Below, piece by piece: positions 21,457 through 31,761 of a DNA stretch of 64,000 bases. Origin of the DNA: Hexactinellida sp. DTS-2022 (taxonomy: Eukaryota; Porifera; Hexactinellida); NCBI GenBank assembly GCA_028753945.1, contig JAPNXP010000001.1, positions 14,002,501-14,066,500 on the forward strand, in the 5' to 3' direction. Within the stretch, counting starts at the first letter, position 1. Each line of letters begins with the position of its first letter. Both the position numbers and the translations under genes were made by a program. The notes under the pieces are model-generated. The model was not told the DNA's origin, made no database searches, and saw only the letters and a list, made by a program, of their open reading frames with translations.

Positions 21457-23932
21457 TCATACTTTGCCATCCCAATATGGCTGTACAAGGCTCCAATTTC
21501 CCTCAATCTCTTCTTCTTTCTGGTCATCACAACCAAAACACTCTCGCCAAGTCTCTTCAAAAGGAACTTTCAGTTCTTCAACGTTGAAATCCAAACATTT
21601 ATCAACATTTCTAATTATCATTTCTTGAAACTTTTTCATACTCTCAGATAATTTAATCTCGGTTAAAACAGCTTTAATTTCAAATTTTAGCCAATCTTCA
21701 TAAATTTTTCTTTCAATATAGACAAGTCTAGAAAGATTTAACCTCGATTCATTACAAACATGACTCATCTTCCTAAGTAGAGGTTCAGTTTGACATTTAG
21801 TATCATATCCAGCAAAACAACGATCTTGATATTGGTCCAAAACATCATCAAATTTGATCATTATCTTTGTCAATATTAGATTAGGATGGGATGGAGTGTC
21901 AATGGCATTAATTTCGAGTAAAAGAGTCTCTGTGTTTTCAAGGAATAGGTGTTTTGAAGATAAATATTTGTCTCCATTAGTTCTGAAACTATTTTGCCAA
22001 GGATGGTATTTGATTATTGTGTCCCAAATGGTGCCAGACATTACTATCCATGATTCATCGTGTCAAAAGCCGCTCTCTCCCCTACTGGCATATTATCCAG
22101 CTTGTTAATTATGGCCATTCTAAGATCTGCACACTTATCAGCGAAAGTGATAGTAGGAGATAGTTTGGTTACATTTTTGTTCTGAATTGAATGCAGAAGG
22201 AAGAATAAATAGATTTTCTTTTGATACCTGAATCAGATTGGAAATCTTGACTCCTTCTGTGTCCACTAACTCTGGCTGCTCATTCAATTTGTTTATCAGA
22301 ATATTCATGGAGTCCAAGTGTTTGTCAGGATCAGGATCAGCCTGTTGGTTCAAAACAAGGAATATCTTAGGAGTAGGTACTTTTGTGACTTTAAGTCTGT
22401 TCAGATAATAAGCACACACTTGCAGTAGGTTTTGCATTTCACTGCCTATGTCTCCTATCACATTAATAATAACAACTTGGGACACAGCCAGGCTTGGGGC
22501 TGATTACGATTACAATCGTAATCGATTGTAATCAATTACAACTTTTCCTGTAATCGTAATCGTAATCATAATCAAGCTTTTCTTGAAGGATGTAATCGTA
22601 ATCGTAATCGTAATCACCCCCTAGTAATCAGCCCCAGGTATGGCACCAGACCCCCCAAATTTTCCACAATAACTTTAAATAAGGATATAGTTTGAGGGTT
22701 CACTGATCTCATTGCACCTCCAAAGATATATCCGGCCCCTACAAATAATTCTTGGTGGCTACGCCCATGCACACGGGCATTATTTTTCGTGCGCATGAAA
22801 CTCCGGGGCTTAATCGAAACAATCGTAATTGCATCGTAAAGAAAATGAATTGTAATCGATTACAACATTTCCTGTAATCGTAATCGTAATCATAATCAAG
22901 CTTTTTCTGAAGGATGTAATCGTAATCGTAATCGTAATCACTCACTAGTAATCAGCCCCAGGTCTGGACACAGCCATACAGAATAGCACCATAGTCCTGT
23001 CGAAATGGATATGTGAGGTATCTTTGATGTTTCCTCTCTCAATCGCATCCAGACCTTCCGTGTCCAGAATTAGGAAATAATTTGAGAGATTAACAGGCCG
23101 ACTAAACCTGGAGAGAGACCCATAAATTCCTTTGGTGCATCTCCCAGCGCTGGTTAGGAACTTGCAACCAAAGCAGTAGTTAAGCAATGTAGACTTCCGG
23201 AGCTCTGTGGCCCGAATATACTCACTACAATAGGGGCCTGTTTTATTGGGAACGTTTGACCCTCATTTATTAGCTGTAACTCTTCAAATTGTTTATCATA
23301 CAAATGAAATAAGAGATAATAAATTTCTTTGTTAAAGAACCGGAGATTATCACCATATATCAGCTCGAAAGGCTCTCCTCTCTCCACATGATTACTGAAG
23401 TTTTTCACGAATAATTGTAAATAAGAATTAACTTCATTATTGTCAAGTAAACCACCATAATGTTACGACAAGAAAGCCTCCCTCCAAATTATCTCTAATT
23501 TAAATAAATCGTTCTTTGACTTCATCTGTTTTGAGATAGCTTCCATAAAATAAATGTTGAATTCTTCTGTTTTAATATTTCATTAGAGTGTACTACTACT
23601 TCACCCATTCGAGTGCTTTTCAGCGCTTTTGAGACATCTGTACATTGGACATTGAGCTGATCAACCTTCTTCTGGTCAGTTTCAGCGGAGGCTCTGTGAT
23701 AACAACTCATGTAACTGACTAAGAGAGGATAGTAAGGTAGGGAGAGATTACTGGGAATAAGGTTCATAATTATTTGGATTAACTGCTTGTCTGATCGAAG
23801 TTCCTCTAAGGCTAAGCTATTGGGATCAAGCTTCGCAATAACATTCTCTAGAAAGCTATCTGTAATAAGCTTAGGATTATCATATCTCAAATGTATAATT
23901 TCATAGCCAATTTCTTTCAATGATTTCTTCAT
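21457..23932 (-). pseudogene. Very large inducible GTPase (VLIG/GVIN-type) pseudogene
   Basis: Successive fragments on the minus strand match the VLIG-type G domain and its flanks: FGPQSSG (P-loop, about 23210), GCKFLTSAGRCTKGIYGSL, FLILDTEGLDAIERG (switch II), FDRTMVLFCMAVS, VVIINVIGDIGSEMQNLLQ, KIFLVLNQQADPDPDKHLDS (the N-Q-x-D motif) and MSGTIWDTIIKYH. Such proteins are normally near 2,000 residues and interferon-linked in vertebrates. Only about 750 residues remain here. Lesions: a frameshift near 23570, CAA to TAA near 23465, one A lost inside the P-loop near 23200, the MITE at 22490-22965, and further shifts near 22165 and 22050. The G domain was intact when the family split, so decay is lineage-specific. 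Both ends are truncated. Confidence 0.85.
22490..22965. mobile_element. MITE of GTAATC repeats inserted in the VLIG gene
   Basis: Ends AGGCTTGGGGCTGATTACG and AATCAGCCCCAGGTCT are inverted. The 10-bp GGACACAGCC flanks both sides (22480-22489, 22966-22975). The body is mostly GTAATC hexamers in two palindromic blocks (about 22500-22635 and 22815-22960) around a unique core. Deleting the element and one duplication restores MAVSQVVIINV in frame. Duplications of 9-10 bp suggest a Mutator-like source. Confidence 0.85.
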
Positions 23933-24257
23933 TGAGTGGTTATTTGTTTTAGATCTTGTGAGATTAGGGATGAAAATTCTTTTAATTGATTGATTATAAT
24001 ACTATATTAGTATTCTTACTAATTATCTCTATTGAACTGCCCAATGAATACCAACTGGATTTGATAAGGAATTGTTGATAAATAATGTTAATAAGATGTG
24101 TCTAAATAACATGGTAACAAAGCCTAACTAATAAATCCTATTGTGTCACTTCATGCACAACACTAGTTCAATCAGTGCAAACAATTTTACATGGGCGAAA
24201 ATTAACGTAAAATGATACACACGTAGCTTATAGCATATACGTTGTGTTTAACAATTT
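23933..24257. other. Upstream flank of the VLIG pseudogene
   Basis: The pseudogene frame stays open for about 20 codons beyond the annotated ATG (to about 23995). The rest is AT-rich with no gene. Confidence 0.45.
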
Positions 24258-24606
24258 AATCAAATTCCACTCGATTCCACTATTCAGTCAAATTCCACTC
24301 GATTCCACTATTCAGTCAAATTCCACTCGATTCCACTATTCAGTCGGTTTATAGAAAATCCACTCGATTCCACCGTTCAGTCAATTCCACTAAAATATAG
24401 TAATTCCACTAGATTCCACTGGATTCCACCATTCAGTCACCCTAGATTCCACTAGGTTCCACTAGATTCCACTGGATTCCACCATTCAGTCACCCTAGGT
24501 TCCACTGGATTCCACTAGATTCCACTGGATTCCACTAGATTCCACTGGATTCCACCATTCAGTCACCCTAGGTTCCACTGGATTCCACTAGATTCCACTA
24601 TTCAGT
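24258..24606. repeat. Minisatellite of GATTCCACT units
   Basis: Compound repeat of ATTCCACT(C/A/G)G and CATTCAGTCA. Early units read ATTCCACTCGATTCCACTAT followed by TCAGTCAA, later ones GATTCCACTGGATTCCACCA followed by TTCAGTCACCCTA. Confidence 0.9.
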
Positions 24607-25441
24607 CAGCCCCGTCACGAAGTGCTTAGAGCACGACAAAGGTGAGTCACTCACAGGACATAGGCGTAGCACGCGGTCCGACCACTTTTCATTTATTCTA
24701 CTATATTATATAGGAGGGTCCGGTTTTGGCCGGACCACTTTAACTGTTTAACCGGAGAGTTTTAGAGCCGTGCGACGCCCGTGCAGGAGGACTATGTGCT
24801 GCTGGAGCTGTGTAGACAGCGAGAGAGAGCAGGCCTAGCTGTGTCGCTACGGATTGAGGCAGTTCCCATCTGGTCGCTAGTCGGTCACAGAGGTAGCAGT
24901 GAGCGTTCCGAGGGTAGAGGACAGGACCAGCCTCCTGATGAGGCCTATGGAAACCCTAGAGTGGTGGCGGCACCGCTTGGACCACTTGAGCTGTCATGGT
25001 GGCAGCTTGATACAGTCAGGGTGAAAAGCTTCATGACATAGTATACATACTATTTTGCTGCAAAATTACCACTTTGACCGACTTATTGGAAAATACTGAT
25101 TAATTATTGACTCTACTCTTACCGTTCTATATAATTTCTATTCCCATTCCCATGAATCCCATTTTATTCCCACAGGATTTATTTGCTGATTCATATGGGG
25201 ATCCATGTGGGAATTCCCACAGAAATCCTGTAAGATTAGAGATTCCAATCTCGGGATCCTGGGACACCAATATTGTGGCAGGCCATCCTTTTGGTATTAC
25301 AGAATTGTCAGAATGCGTATCATACTAAATCACTATAGTGATTTGGAGCCGTTAAAACCTTCCGTAATGCAAAATTACCTAAAATTAACACCCCAGTCAC
25401 GCTCTTTTGATCATTTTGTAACACAAAAGAATCGTATCTAA
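24607..25441 (+). other. GC-rich island with short unassigned frames
   Basis: From about 24640 to 25041 the base composition rises. A frame open from 24763 to 25041 (VQEDYVLLELCRQRERAGLA and onward) follows an acceptor-like TTTTAG, so it may be an exon of an unidentified gene. An overlapping frame reads MRPMETLEWWRHRLDHLSCH. GGTCCGGTTTTGGCCGGACC at 24718-24737 is a near-perfect palindrome. From 25130 to 25441 only GGATCC/GGAATTC-rich unique sequence is seen. Confidence 0.25.
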
Positions 25442-26155
25442 CATTGGATAATTACCCCCTCCCCCCTTTGAAGCGTAACGTCACAGTTGAACCGAGGAGG
25501 CCAAAACCGAAACCAAAATCACTAGCGATTTAGTTAGTAAATAGAGCCGTAAAAAAACGCAGGGATTTTGGACTTCAAAACGCGCTTACAAATACAACCC
25601 ATATTGGTACAGCGAATTTCGTACCATTTCCATTGATCCCGGGCCTCAGATGCATTTCAGCGAATCATGCTTCTCTGTAGATCCTGCAATGAGCACCCTT
25701 GTGATGCAAGTTCACAGCAGGATGAATGCCTTCTGGGAATTCGCTATACAAGTCTAATACCATGCTCAGGCTCACGTATAAGTCATTAGTTATTATCAGT
25801 GATTCAAGCATGGATTTGTATGAATTATTTGATTAGCTTTTCGGACTGAATTATTTCAAATTCTTTCGATTACACTATAATTGATTGATTTTTGTAGTAT
25901 GCATGTATAAATGTACCCCAAACTGTGAACGGTCTATTTAAATTGGGACCATAGGGTTTGTTCATAATAAAAAAATCTTCTTATTAAGCAGACGAAATCT
26001 TGTTCATTATAATCTTGTTCATACCTGACTGTAATTGCATTTCCACTGACCCTAGGTTATTATTAACAACTTGACTATACTATTATATATTCAATCTAAT
26101 ATTTAGCTACAATTAGGATAGTCAGATCTCCTTAGTTACCACCTAACACCCTGGA
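25442..26155. other. Upstream region of the FGE gene
   Basis: No gene. 25940-26033 is a fragment of the 2688-type pogo-like MITE (GGGTTTGTTCATAATAAAAA, ending ACCTGACTG-TA). 26034-26155 should contain the FGE promoter. No TATA box stands out in this AT-rich tract. Confidence 0.5.
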
Positions 26156-29100
26156 ATGTCCCTACATATTACCCTATGCCTATGCCTAGTCTGTCTATAT
26201 GTGTGCTATTCCCTGTCCCACCCCTCTGCAGACATGGCACTAGTGGAGTCCGGCCAGTTCCGCATGGGAACTGACTCCCCTGTGTTCCCCTGGGACGGGG
26301 AGGGGCCCGCCCGGACCCTGTTTGTACCCGCGTTCTACTTGGACCGACACGAAGTTAGGAATGCGGAGTTTGCGGCGTTCGTAGCGGCGACTGGGCATAG
26401 GACTGACGCGGAGCGGTTGGGAGATAGTTTCGTTATGTATAACTTGTTGTCGGAGCGGGTGAATAGCGAGATTAACCAGTCGGTAGCGGGCGCCCCCTGG
26501 TGGCTTAAGGTTCCGGGCGCCAGCTGGCACAGTCCGGAGGGGCCCGGGTCCGGTGTGGACCTGAGGCCGGGGCATCCGGTGACTCACGTGTCCTGGCGAG
26601 ACGCTAGCGCCTATTGCGAGTGGAGAGAGGCGAGACTCCCCTCGGAGCGGGAGTGGGAACGCGCCGCGAGAGGGGGCCTGGCGGACAGACTGTACCCCTG
26701 GGGTAACAAGGCTATGCCGCAGGGACGGCACTACGCTAACGTGTGGCAGGGGGAGTTCCCGCATAGGAACAGTGGAGAGGACGGATATGTGGGCACTGCG
26801 CCCGTCGGAGAGTTCCCGCCCAACAAATTCGGACTCTTCGATATGGCCGGGAATGTGTGGGAATGGGTACAAGACGACTGGCACATTCCTAAGGGAGATA
26901 TCCTGGATACCACAGATACTAGGCACATTCCTAAGGGAGATACCCTGGATACCACAGATGCTAGGCACATTCCTAAGGGAGATACCCTGGATACCACAGA
27001 TGCTAGGCACATTCCTAAGGGAGATACCCTGGATACCACAGATGCTAGGCACATTCCTAAGGGAGATACCCTGGATACCACAGATGCTAGGCACATTCCT
27101 AAGGGAGATACCCTGGATACCACAGATGCTAGGTACATTCCTAAGGGAGATACCATAGATACCACAGATGCTAGACACATTCCTAAGGGAGATACCCTGG
27201 ATACCACAGATGCTAGGCACATTCCTAAGGGAGATATTCTAGATACCACAGATACTAGGCACATTCCTAAGGGAGATATTCTAGATACCACAGATACTAG
27301 GCACATTCCTAAGGGAGATACCCTGGATACCACAGATGCTAGGCACATTCCTAAGGGAGATACCCTGGATACCACAGATGCTAGGCACATTCCTAAGGGA
27401 GATACCCTGGATACCACAGATGCTAGGCACATTCCTAAGGGAGATACCCTGGATACCACAGATGCTAGGCACATTCCTAAGGGAGATACCCTGGATACCA
27501 CAGATGCTAGGCACATTCCTAAGGGAGATATTCTAGATACCACAGATGCTAGGCACATTCCTAAGGGAGATACCCTGGATACCACAGATGCTAGGCACAT
27601 TCCTAAGGGAGATACCCTGGATACCACAGATGCTAGGCACATTCCTAAGGGAGATACCCTGGATACCACAGATGCTAGGCACATTCCTAAGGGAGATACC
27701 ATAGATACCACAGATGCTAGACACATTCCTAAGGGAGATACCCTGGATACCACAGATGCTAGGCACATTCCTAAGGGAGATATTCTAGATACCACAGATA
27801 CTAGGCACATTCCTAAGGGAGATATTCTAGATACCACAGATGCTAGGCACATTCCTAAGGGAGATACCCTGGATACCACAGATGCTAGGCACATTCCTAA
27901 GGGAGATACCCTGGATACCACAGATGCTAGGCACATTCCTAAGGGAGATACCCTGGATACCACAGATGCTAGGTACATTCCTAAGGGAGATACCATAGAT
28001 ACCACAGATGCTAGACACATTCCTAAGGGAGATACCCTGGATACCACAGATGCTAGGCACATTCCTAAGGGAGATATTCTAGATACCACAGATACTAGGC
28101 ACATTCCTAAGGGAGATACCCTGGATACCACAGATGCTAGGCACATTCCTAAGGGAGATACCCTGGATACCACAGATGCTAGGCACATTCCTAAGGGAGA
28201 TACCCTGGATACCACAGATGCTAGGCACATTCCTAAGGGAGATACCCTGGATACCACAGATGCTAGGTACATTCCTAAGGGAGATACCATAGATACCACA
28301 GATGCTAGACACATTCCTAAGGGAGATACCCTGGATACCACAGATGCTAGGCACATTCCTAAGGGAGATATTCTAGATACCACAGATACCCTTTATACTA
28401 AATACACTATGGACACTTTGGATACTAAAGATACTAAAGACACTATGGATACTAAAGACACTAAAGACACTATGGATACTAAAGACACTATGGACACTTT
28501 GGATACTAAAGATACTAAAGACACTATGGACACTAAAGACACTAAATACACTAAATACACTATGGATACTAAAGATACTAAAGACACTATGGACACTAAA
28601 GACACTAAATACACTATGGATGCTAAAGACACTATGGATACTAAAGACACTAAAGACACTATGGATACTAAAGATACTAAAGACACTATGGATACTAAAG
28701 ACACTAAATACACTATGGATGCTAAAGACACTATGGATACTAAAGACACTAAAGACACTATGGATACTAAAGATACTAAAGACACTATGGATACTAAAGA
28801 CACTAAATACACTATGGATGCTAAAGACACTATGGATACTAAAGACACTAAAGACACTATGGATACTAAAGATACTAAAGACACTATGGATACTAAAGAC
28901 ACTAAATACACTATGGATGCTAAAGACACTATGGATACTAAAGACACTAAAGACACTATGGATACTAAAGACACTAAAGACACTATGGATACTAAAGACA
29001 CTAAAGACACTATGGATACTAAAGATACTAAAGACACTATGGATACTAAAGACACTAAATACACTATGGATGCTAAAGACACTATGGATACTAAAGACAC

Positions 29101-29293
29101 TAAAGACACTATGGATACTAAAGATACTAAATACACTGCATACACTATGGATACTGGCGATAAGGTGATGAAGGGAGGCAGCTTCGCTTGCCATCGGGAT
29201 TACTGCTACAGATACAGGTGTGCGGCCCGCAGTAAGAACACAGCGGACTCATCAGCTGTTCACATAGGCTTCAGGTGTGCCAGAGATCTGTAG
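26156..29293 (+). CDS. SUMF1: Formylglycine-generating enzyme (SUMF1) with giant repeat insert
   Basis: 1045 codons, one exon. Residues 1-25 are a signal peptide (ITLCLCLVCLYVCYSL), matching an ER enzyme. Residues about 27-241 follow the SUMF1 fold: FRMGTDSPVF, FYLDRHEVRNAEF, GDSFV, APWWLKVPGASW, HPVTHVSWRDASAYC, LPSEREWERAARGGL, YPWGN, YANVWQGEFP, GNVWEWVQDDW. The last 42 residues are KGGSFACHRDYCYRYRCAAR to GFRCARDL. Cys1012 and Cys1017 align with the two active-site cysteines of human FGE, which oxidises a sulfatase Cys to formylglycine. In human FGE about 25 residues separate these parts. Here about 760 residues of tandem repeat do, entirely in frame. The N-terminal extension with extra cysteines found in human FGE is absent. 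The catalytic residues are present, so it may be active; whether the repeat is translated or spliced out is unknown. Confidence 0.85.
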   Translation: MSLHITLCLCLVCLYVCYSLSHPSADMALVESGQFRMGTDSPVFPWDGEGPARTLFVPAFYLDRHEVRNAEFAAFVAATGHRTDAERLGDSFVMYNLLSERVNSEINQSVAGAPWWLKVPGASWHSPEGPGSGVDLRPGHPVTHVSWRDASAYCEWREARLPSEREWERAARGGLADRLYPWGNKAMPQGRHYANVWQGEFPHRNSGEDGYVGTAPVGEFPPNKFGLFDMAGNVWEWVQDDWHIPKGDILDTTDTRHIPKGDTLDTTDARHIPKGDTLDTTDARHIPKGDTLDTTDARHIPKGDTLDTTDARHIPKGDTLDTTDARYIPKGDTIDTTDARHIPKGDTLDTTDARHIPKGDILDTTDTRHIPKGDILDTTDTRHIPKGDTLDTTDARHIPKGDTLDTTDARHIPKGDTLDTTDARHIPKGDTLDTTDARHIPKGDTLDTTDARHIPKGDILDTTDARHIPKGDTLDTTDARHIPKGDTLDTTDARHIPKGDTLDTTDARHIPKGDTIDTTDARHIPKGDTLDTTDARHIPKGDILDTTDTRHIPKGDILDTTDARHIPKGDTLDTTDARHIPKGDTLDTTDARHIPKGDTLDTTDARYIPKGDTIDTTDARHIPKGDTLDTTDARHIPKGDILDTTDTRHIPKGDTLDTTDARHIPKGDTLDTTDARHIPKGDTLDTTDARHIPKGDTLDTTDARYIPKGDTIDTTDARHIPKGDTLDTTDARHIPKGDILDTTDTLYTKYTMDTLDTKDTKDTMDTKDTKDTMDTKDTMDTLDTKDTKDTMDTKDTKYTKYTMDTKDTKDTMDTKDTKYTMDAKDTMDTKDTKDTMDTKDTKDTMDTKDTKYTMDAKDTMDTKDTKDTMDTKDTKDTMDTKDTKYTMDAKDTMDTKDTKDTMDTKDTKDTMDTKDTKYTMDAKDTMDTKDTKDTMDTKDTKDTMDTKDTKDTMDTKDTKDTMDTKDTKYTMDAKDTMDTKDTKDTMDTKDTKYTAYTMDTGDKVMKGGSFACHRDYCYRYRCAARSKNTADSSAVHIGFRCARDL
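26882..28388 (+). repeat. 42-bp coding minisatellite, about 36 copies
   Basis: Encodes HIPKGDTLDTTDAR with variants at ILDTTDT, TIDTTDA and a Tyr for His. Variant types recur in the same order (for example YIPKGDTID then TLDTTDA then ILDTTDT) near 27130, 27970 and 28265, showing block duplication. All substitutions keep the frame open, as do several minus-strand frames. Confidence 0.95.
28390..29158 (+). repeat. DTK/DTM coding microsatellite
   Basis: 9-bp-type units encode DTKDTKDTM, with YTMDAKDT interruptions roughly every 120 bp. It directly continues the 42-bp repeat in the same frame and could have grown from its DTTDT end. Highly acidic/basic alternating and surely disordered. Confidence 0.95.
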
Positions 29294-29393
29294 ATACTAA
29301 CCGAGTGTTATAATCTAGTTGTATATATCTACTGCACTTATGTTGTTATTGTTGTAATCTTATCGCTTATTTCATATGTAAAGTATTCAATTA

Positions 29394-29399
29394 AATAAA
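29394..29399 (+). promoter_or_regulatory. Polyadenylation signal AATAAA
   Basis: AATAAA about 100 bases after the FGE stop codon, on the right strand. Supports the annotated 3' end. Confidence 0.55.
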
Positions 29400-29460
29400 G
29401 AAATAACTTGTGTATAGACCGTATATTTCTAGACCAGGTTTTCTTACATATACATTAGTA

Positions 29461-29643
29461 CAGTAGAACCTCGTTAGTACGAACACGTTAACGCGAAATT
29501 CCGGTTAAGACGAACAAAAATTTTCACAAAATCAGGTCCCTACAATGGCTATTCAATGGGAATTACTCCGGTTAATACGAACTCCGGATAAAGCAAACAT
29601 ATTTATACCGTCCGTTGGTGTTCGTATTAACGAAGTTCTACTG
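29461..29643. mobile_element. Pogo-like MITE, CTCGTTAGTACG family
   Basis: Ends CAGTAGAACCTCGTTAGTACG after TA and GTATTAACGAAGTTCTACTG. Length 183 bp, with ACCTGATTTTG-type core shared with 18632. Confidence 0.8.
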
Positions 29644-29763
29644 CATTACCCATAGGGCTTTTGGTCTACAGAATATATAGACGGTCTACAAATTTTTGGC
29701 TTATTTGAATAGGCTTTTATAGACCCGTCTACATAAAGGATTCTCATAATTTAATTATCTATA

Positions 29764-29820
29764 CAGTAGATGTCGGATATAAGCACACCGGTTATAAGAA
29801 CATATAACCGGCATCCACAG
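29764..29820. mobile_element. Minimal derivative of the GATGTCGGATATAAGC MITE
   Basis: Only the two ends remain (CAGTAGATGTCGGATATAAGC and ATAACCGGCATCCAC), about 57 bp. Confidence 0.6.
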
Positions 29821-30059
29821 TATTATTAAGACCGAACAGCCCGTAGGGAAACCGATCCCCCTGAAAATAATACTGTAGACTCCGATGATTATATATGCCT
29901 AGTAGTATTGCCTACATTGCCTAGGCCCTAGGTTTAGGTTTTCTAGGTTTTTAGGTTTTACTCCGCCCCATGCAATTCTCATAGCCCCACCCATTTGTAG
30001 CTGCTTTACGATGAAATATTTATTCTGGATTTGTTTAGCATATTTAGCGTGTAAACTAG

Positions 30060-30345
30060 TGTTGTAAAATTTCCAAAAATTTTGTTTTCCATGGAAATTT
30101 CTGGAAATTACATATTTCAAATTATGCTTAGGAACTTTATTTGAAATTGCCAAAATTTTTGTGCTACTTAAGTTAATTAATTCCGAGGAAAAATAACAAG
30201 CGCACAGTAACAACTCTACATTATAGATATGGTTTATCAAAATTTCAAAACTAGGTATATATATAATAATAATTTTTTCCATTTAAATTTCTGGGAATTT
30301 TTGGAAATTTCCGGTAAATTCCCGACTTACAAACACTAGTGTAAA
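30060..30345. repeat. Inverted copy of the 13590-13835 repeat
   Basis: Contains TAACAAGCGCACAGTAACAA and TACATTATAGATATGGTTTA, the complements of the first copy, with GGAAATTT motifs at both ends. Confidence 0.65.
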
Positions 30346-30409
30346 CTAAACCTGGACATTTCATAATTCTTCAACCCAGTGTATATTTTATCCTCTCTCT
30401 GTACATAAG

Positions 30410-30540
30410 CAGTGGTTCCCAACCCGACATCCACATAATACGTAATATATCAAAATATGTATTACGGTTAATGGGAGGTTAATGGACATTTCCCAGAATG
30501 TCTATTATTTGCCAAGTTTCAAAAATGTTGGGAATCGCTG
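30410..30540. mobile_element. hAT-type MITE remnant, CAGTGGTTCCCAAC ends
   Basis: Ends CAGTGGTTCCCAACCCGAC and ATGTTGGGAATCGCTG, the classical hAT terminal sequence. The flanks do not show an 8-bp duplication. Confidence 0.6.
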
Positions 30541-30551
30541 CTCTATCTATC

Positions 30552-31107
30552 TATCTCTATATTAAAAGCGGAATTGTTGTTTGTGTGTGTGTTTGTCCAG
30601 AATTAATTGAAAATACTACGAGTCCCAAAAAGCTAAAAATTTGTATACAGGGGTAATTTTGTACTGCGACAACGATCTATTGGTTTTTGAAGAGAAATAT
30701 TCACATTTAAAGGTGACAAAATATGTTAGCCAATTAAATTCGAGGGTTTATTAGTATGGATTAGCAGATTTCATCTATTAGTATAAATAGATTGTGCATA
30801 ATAGAAATATTTTATGAGGCTCCAATTTGATTGATTGAAAATTAATTCATTTAACCAATCAATCATTTGTCTATTCTATTGCCTGTTTTTCTTTTAGTAT
30901 TATTTTGATTCGAGCTTTCTTATCGTGAAACTGAAATTTATTGAGCTATTAAAACTCATTATTAATGTGATTGCTTTTGGGGAGGGAAAGGCCGCGAAGC
31001 GGCCGTTCATTGTATCGCGTAGTGCCTAACACGAACGAACAAAAGTCGCAAAGCGACTTTTGTGAGAGAGTGATCCGTCGCGAAGCGACCGAGACCGAAG
31101 GGCTCGT
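30552..31107 (+). mobile_element. Helitron-like non-autonomous repeat with hairpin 3' end
   Basis: Starts near TCTATATTAAAAGCGGAATT, with a (TTTG)n tract and TACGAGTCCCA, and ends GACCGAGACCGAAGGGCTCGTA. Three GC stems with 3-base loops crowd the 3' end: GGCCGC-GAA-GCGGCC, AAAGTCGC-AAA-GCGACTTT and CGTCGC-GAA-GCGACC. There are no terminal inverted repeats. Its 3' end directly abuts a second copy. This is how Helitrons look, but the canonical CTRR end is not seen. Copies: 31108, 50600 and 63540 (minus). Confidence 0.6.
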
Positions 31108-31610
31108 ACTATTAAAAGCGCAATTGTTGTGTGTGTGTATGTGTTGGTCCAGAATTAATTGAAAAGACTACGAGTCCCAGAAAGCTGAAAATTTGTATAC
31201 AGGGGTAATTTTGTACTGCGACAACGATCTATTGGTTTTTGAAACAAAATAACGGGATTATGACGTCATAAATGCACTTATTTGGGAATAACTCTTTCAG
31301 TTTTTATCCGATTCGCCCACAATTTTAGATTATAACACAACATACAATGAGACACACCTATACCGATTTATGGGAATTTGACGTCACGTAGGAACTACTT
31401 TGGATTCAGCTCTTACACTTTGGTTCAATCGTCAAACAATTTTGTCACATTATAAAACAGAATGTATTGCATGTCTCCAGAATTTTTATAATTTTCGCAT
31501 TTAATCTGAGCCAGGCAATAACAAAATGTAACCTCCAATTGCTGCGTCATTGCACATATTGAGGTTTTATGATTTAATCTTCTCCTATATTATTTCCGAA
31601 ATTGCATACT
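31108..31610 (+). repeat. Truncated second copy joined to another repeat
   Basis: 31108-31245 repeats the 5' part of the preceding element (ATTAAAAGCGCAATTGTTGT and onward). From about 31330 on it matches 34735-35010 (ATACCGATTTATGGGA, TGAGCCAGGCA, TTGCTGCGTCATTGCACATA). Confidence 0.65.
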
Positions 31611-31761
31611 TGATTAATGAATTGCGTTTATTTTTTCAACAAAAATTAAAATATTTTTTTTTGAAAAAAACGATATTCATCTATCCAAAAAATGTATTTA
31701 TTCAACAAAGGAATACAAATTAATCAAAAACGCAATATACAAATAACAAACAATCTACTTG

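Noticed and set aside
22614..22945. Two short minus-strand frames with DYDYDY repeats
   Set aside because: They are translations of the GTAATC hexamer MITE.
26240..29194. Long minus-strand and alternative plus-strand frames across the FGE repeat
   Set aside because: Shadows of the 42-bp and 9-bp repeats. Only the frame joined to the SUMF1 core has domain support.
31108..31245. Short SINE with poly-A tail
   Set aside because: No A-tail or pol III boxes were seen. The 3' ends are GC hairpins instead.
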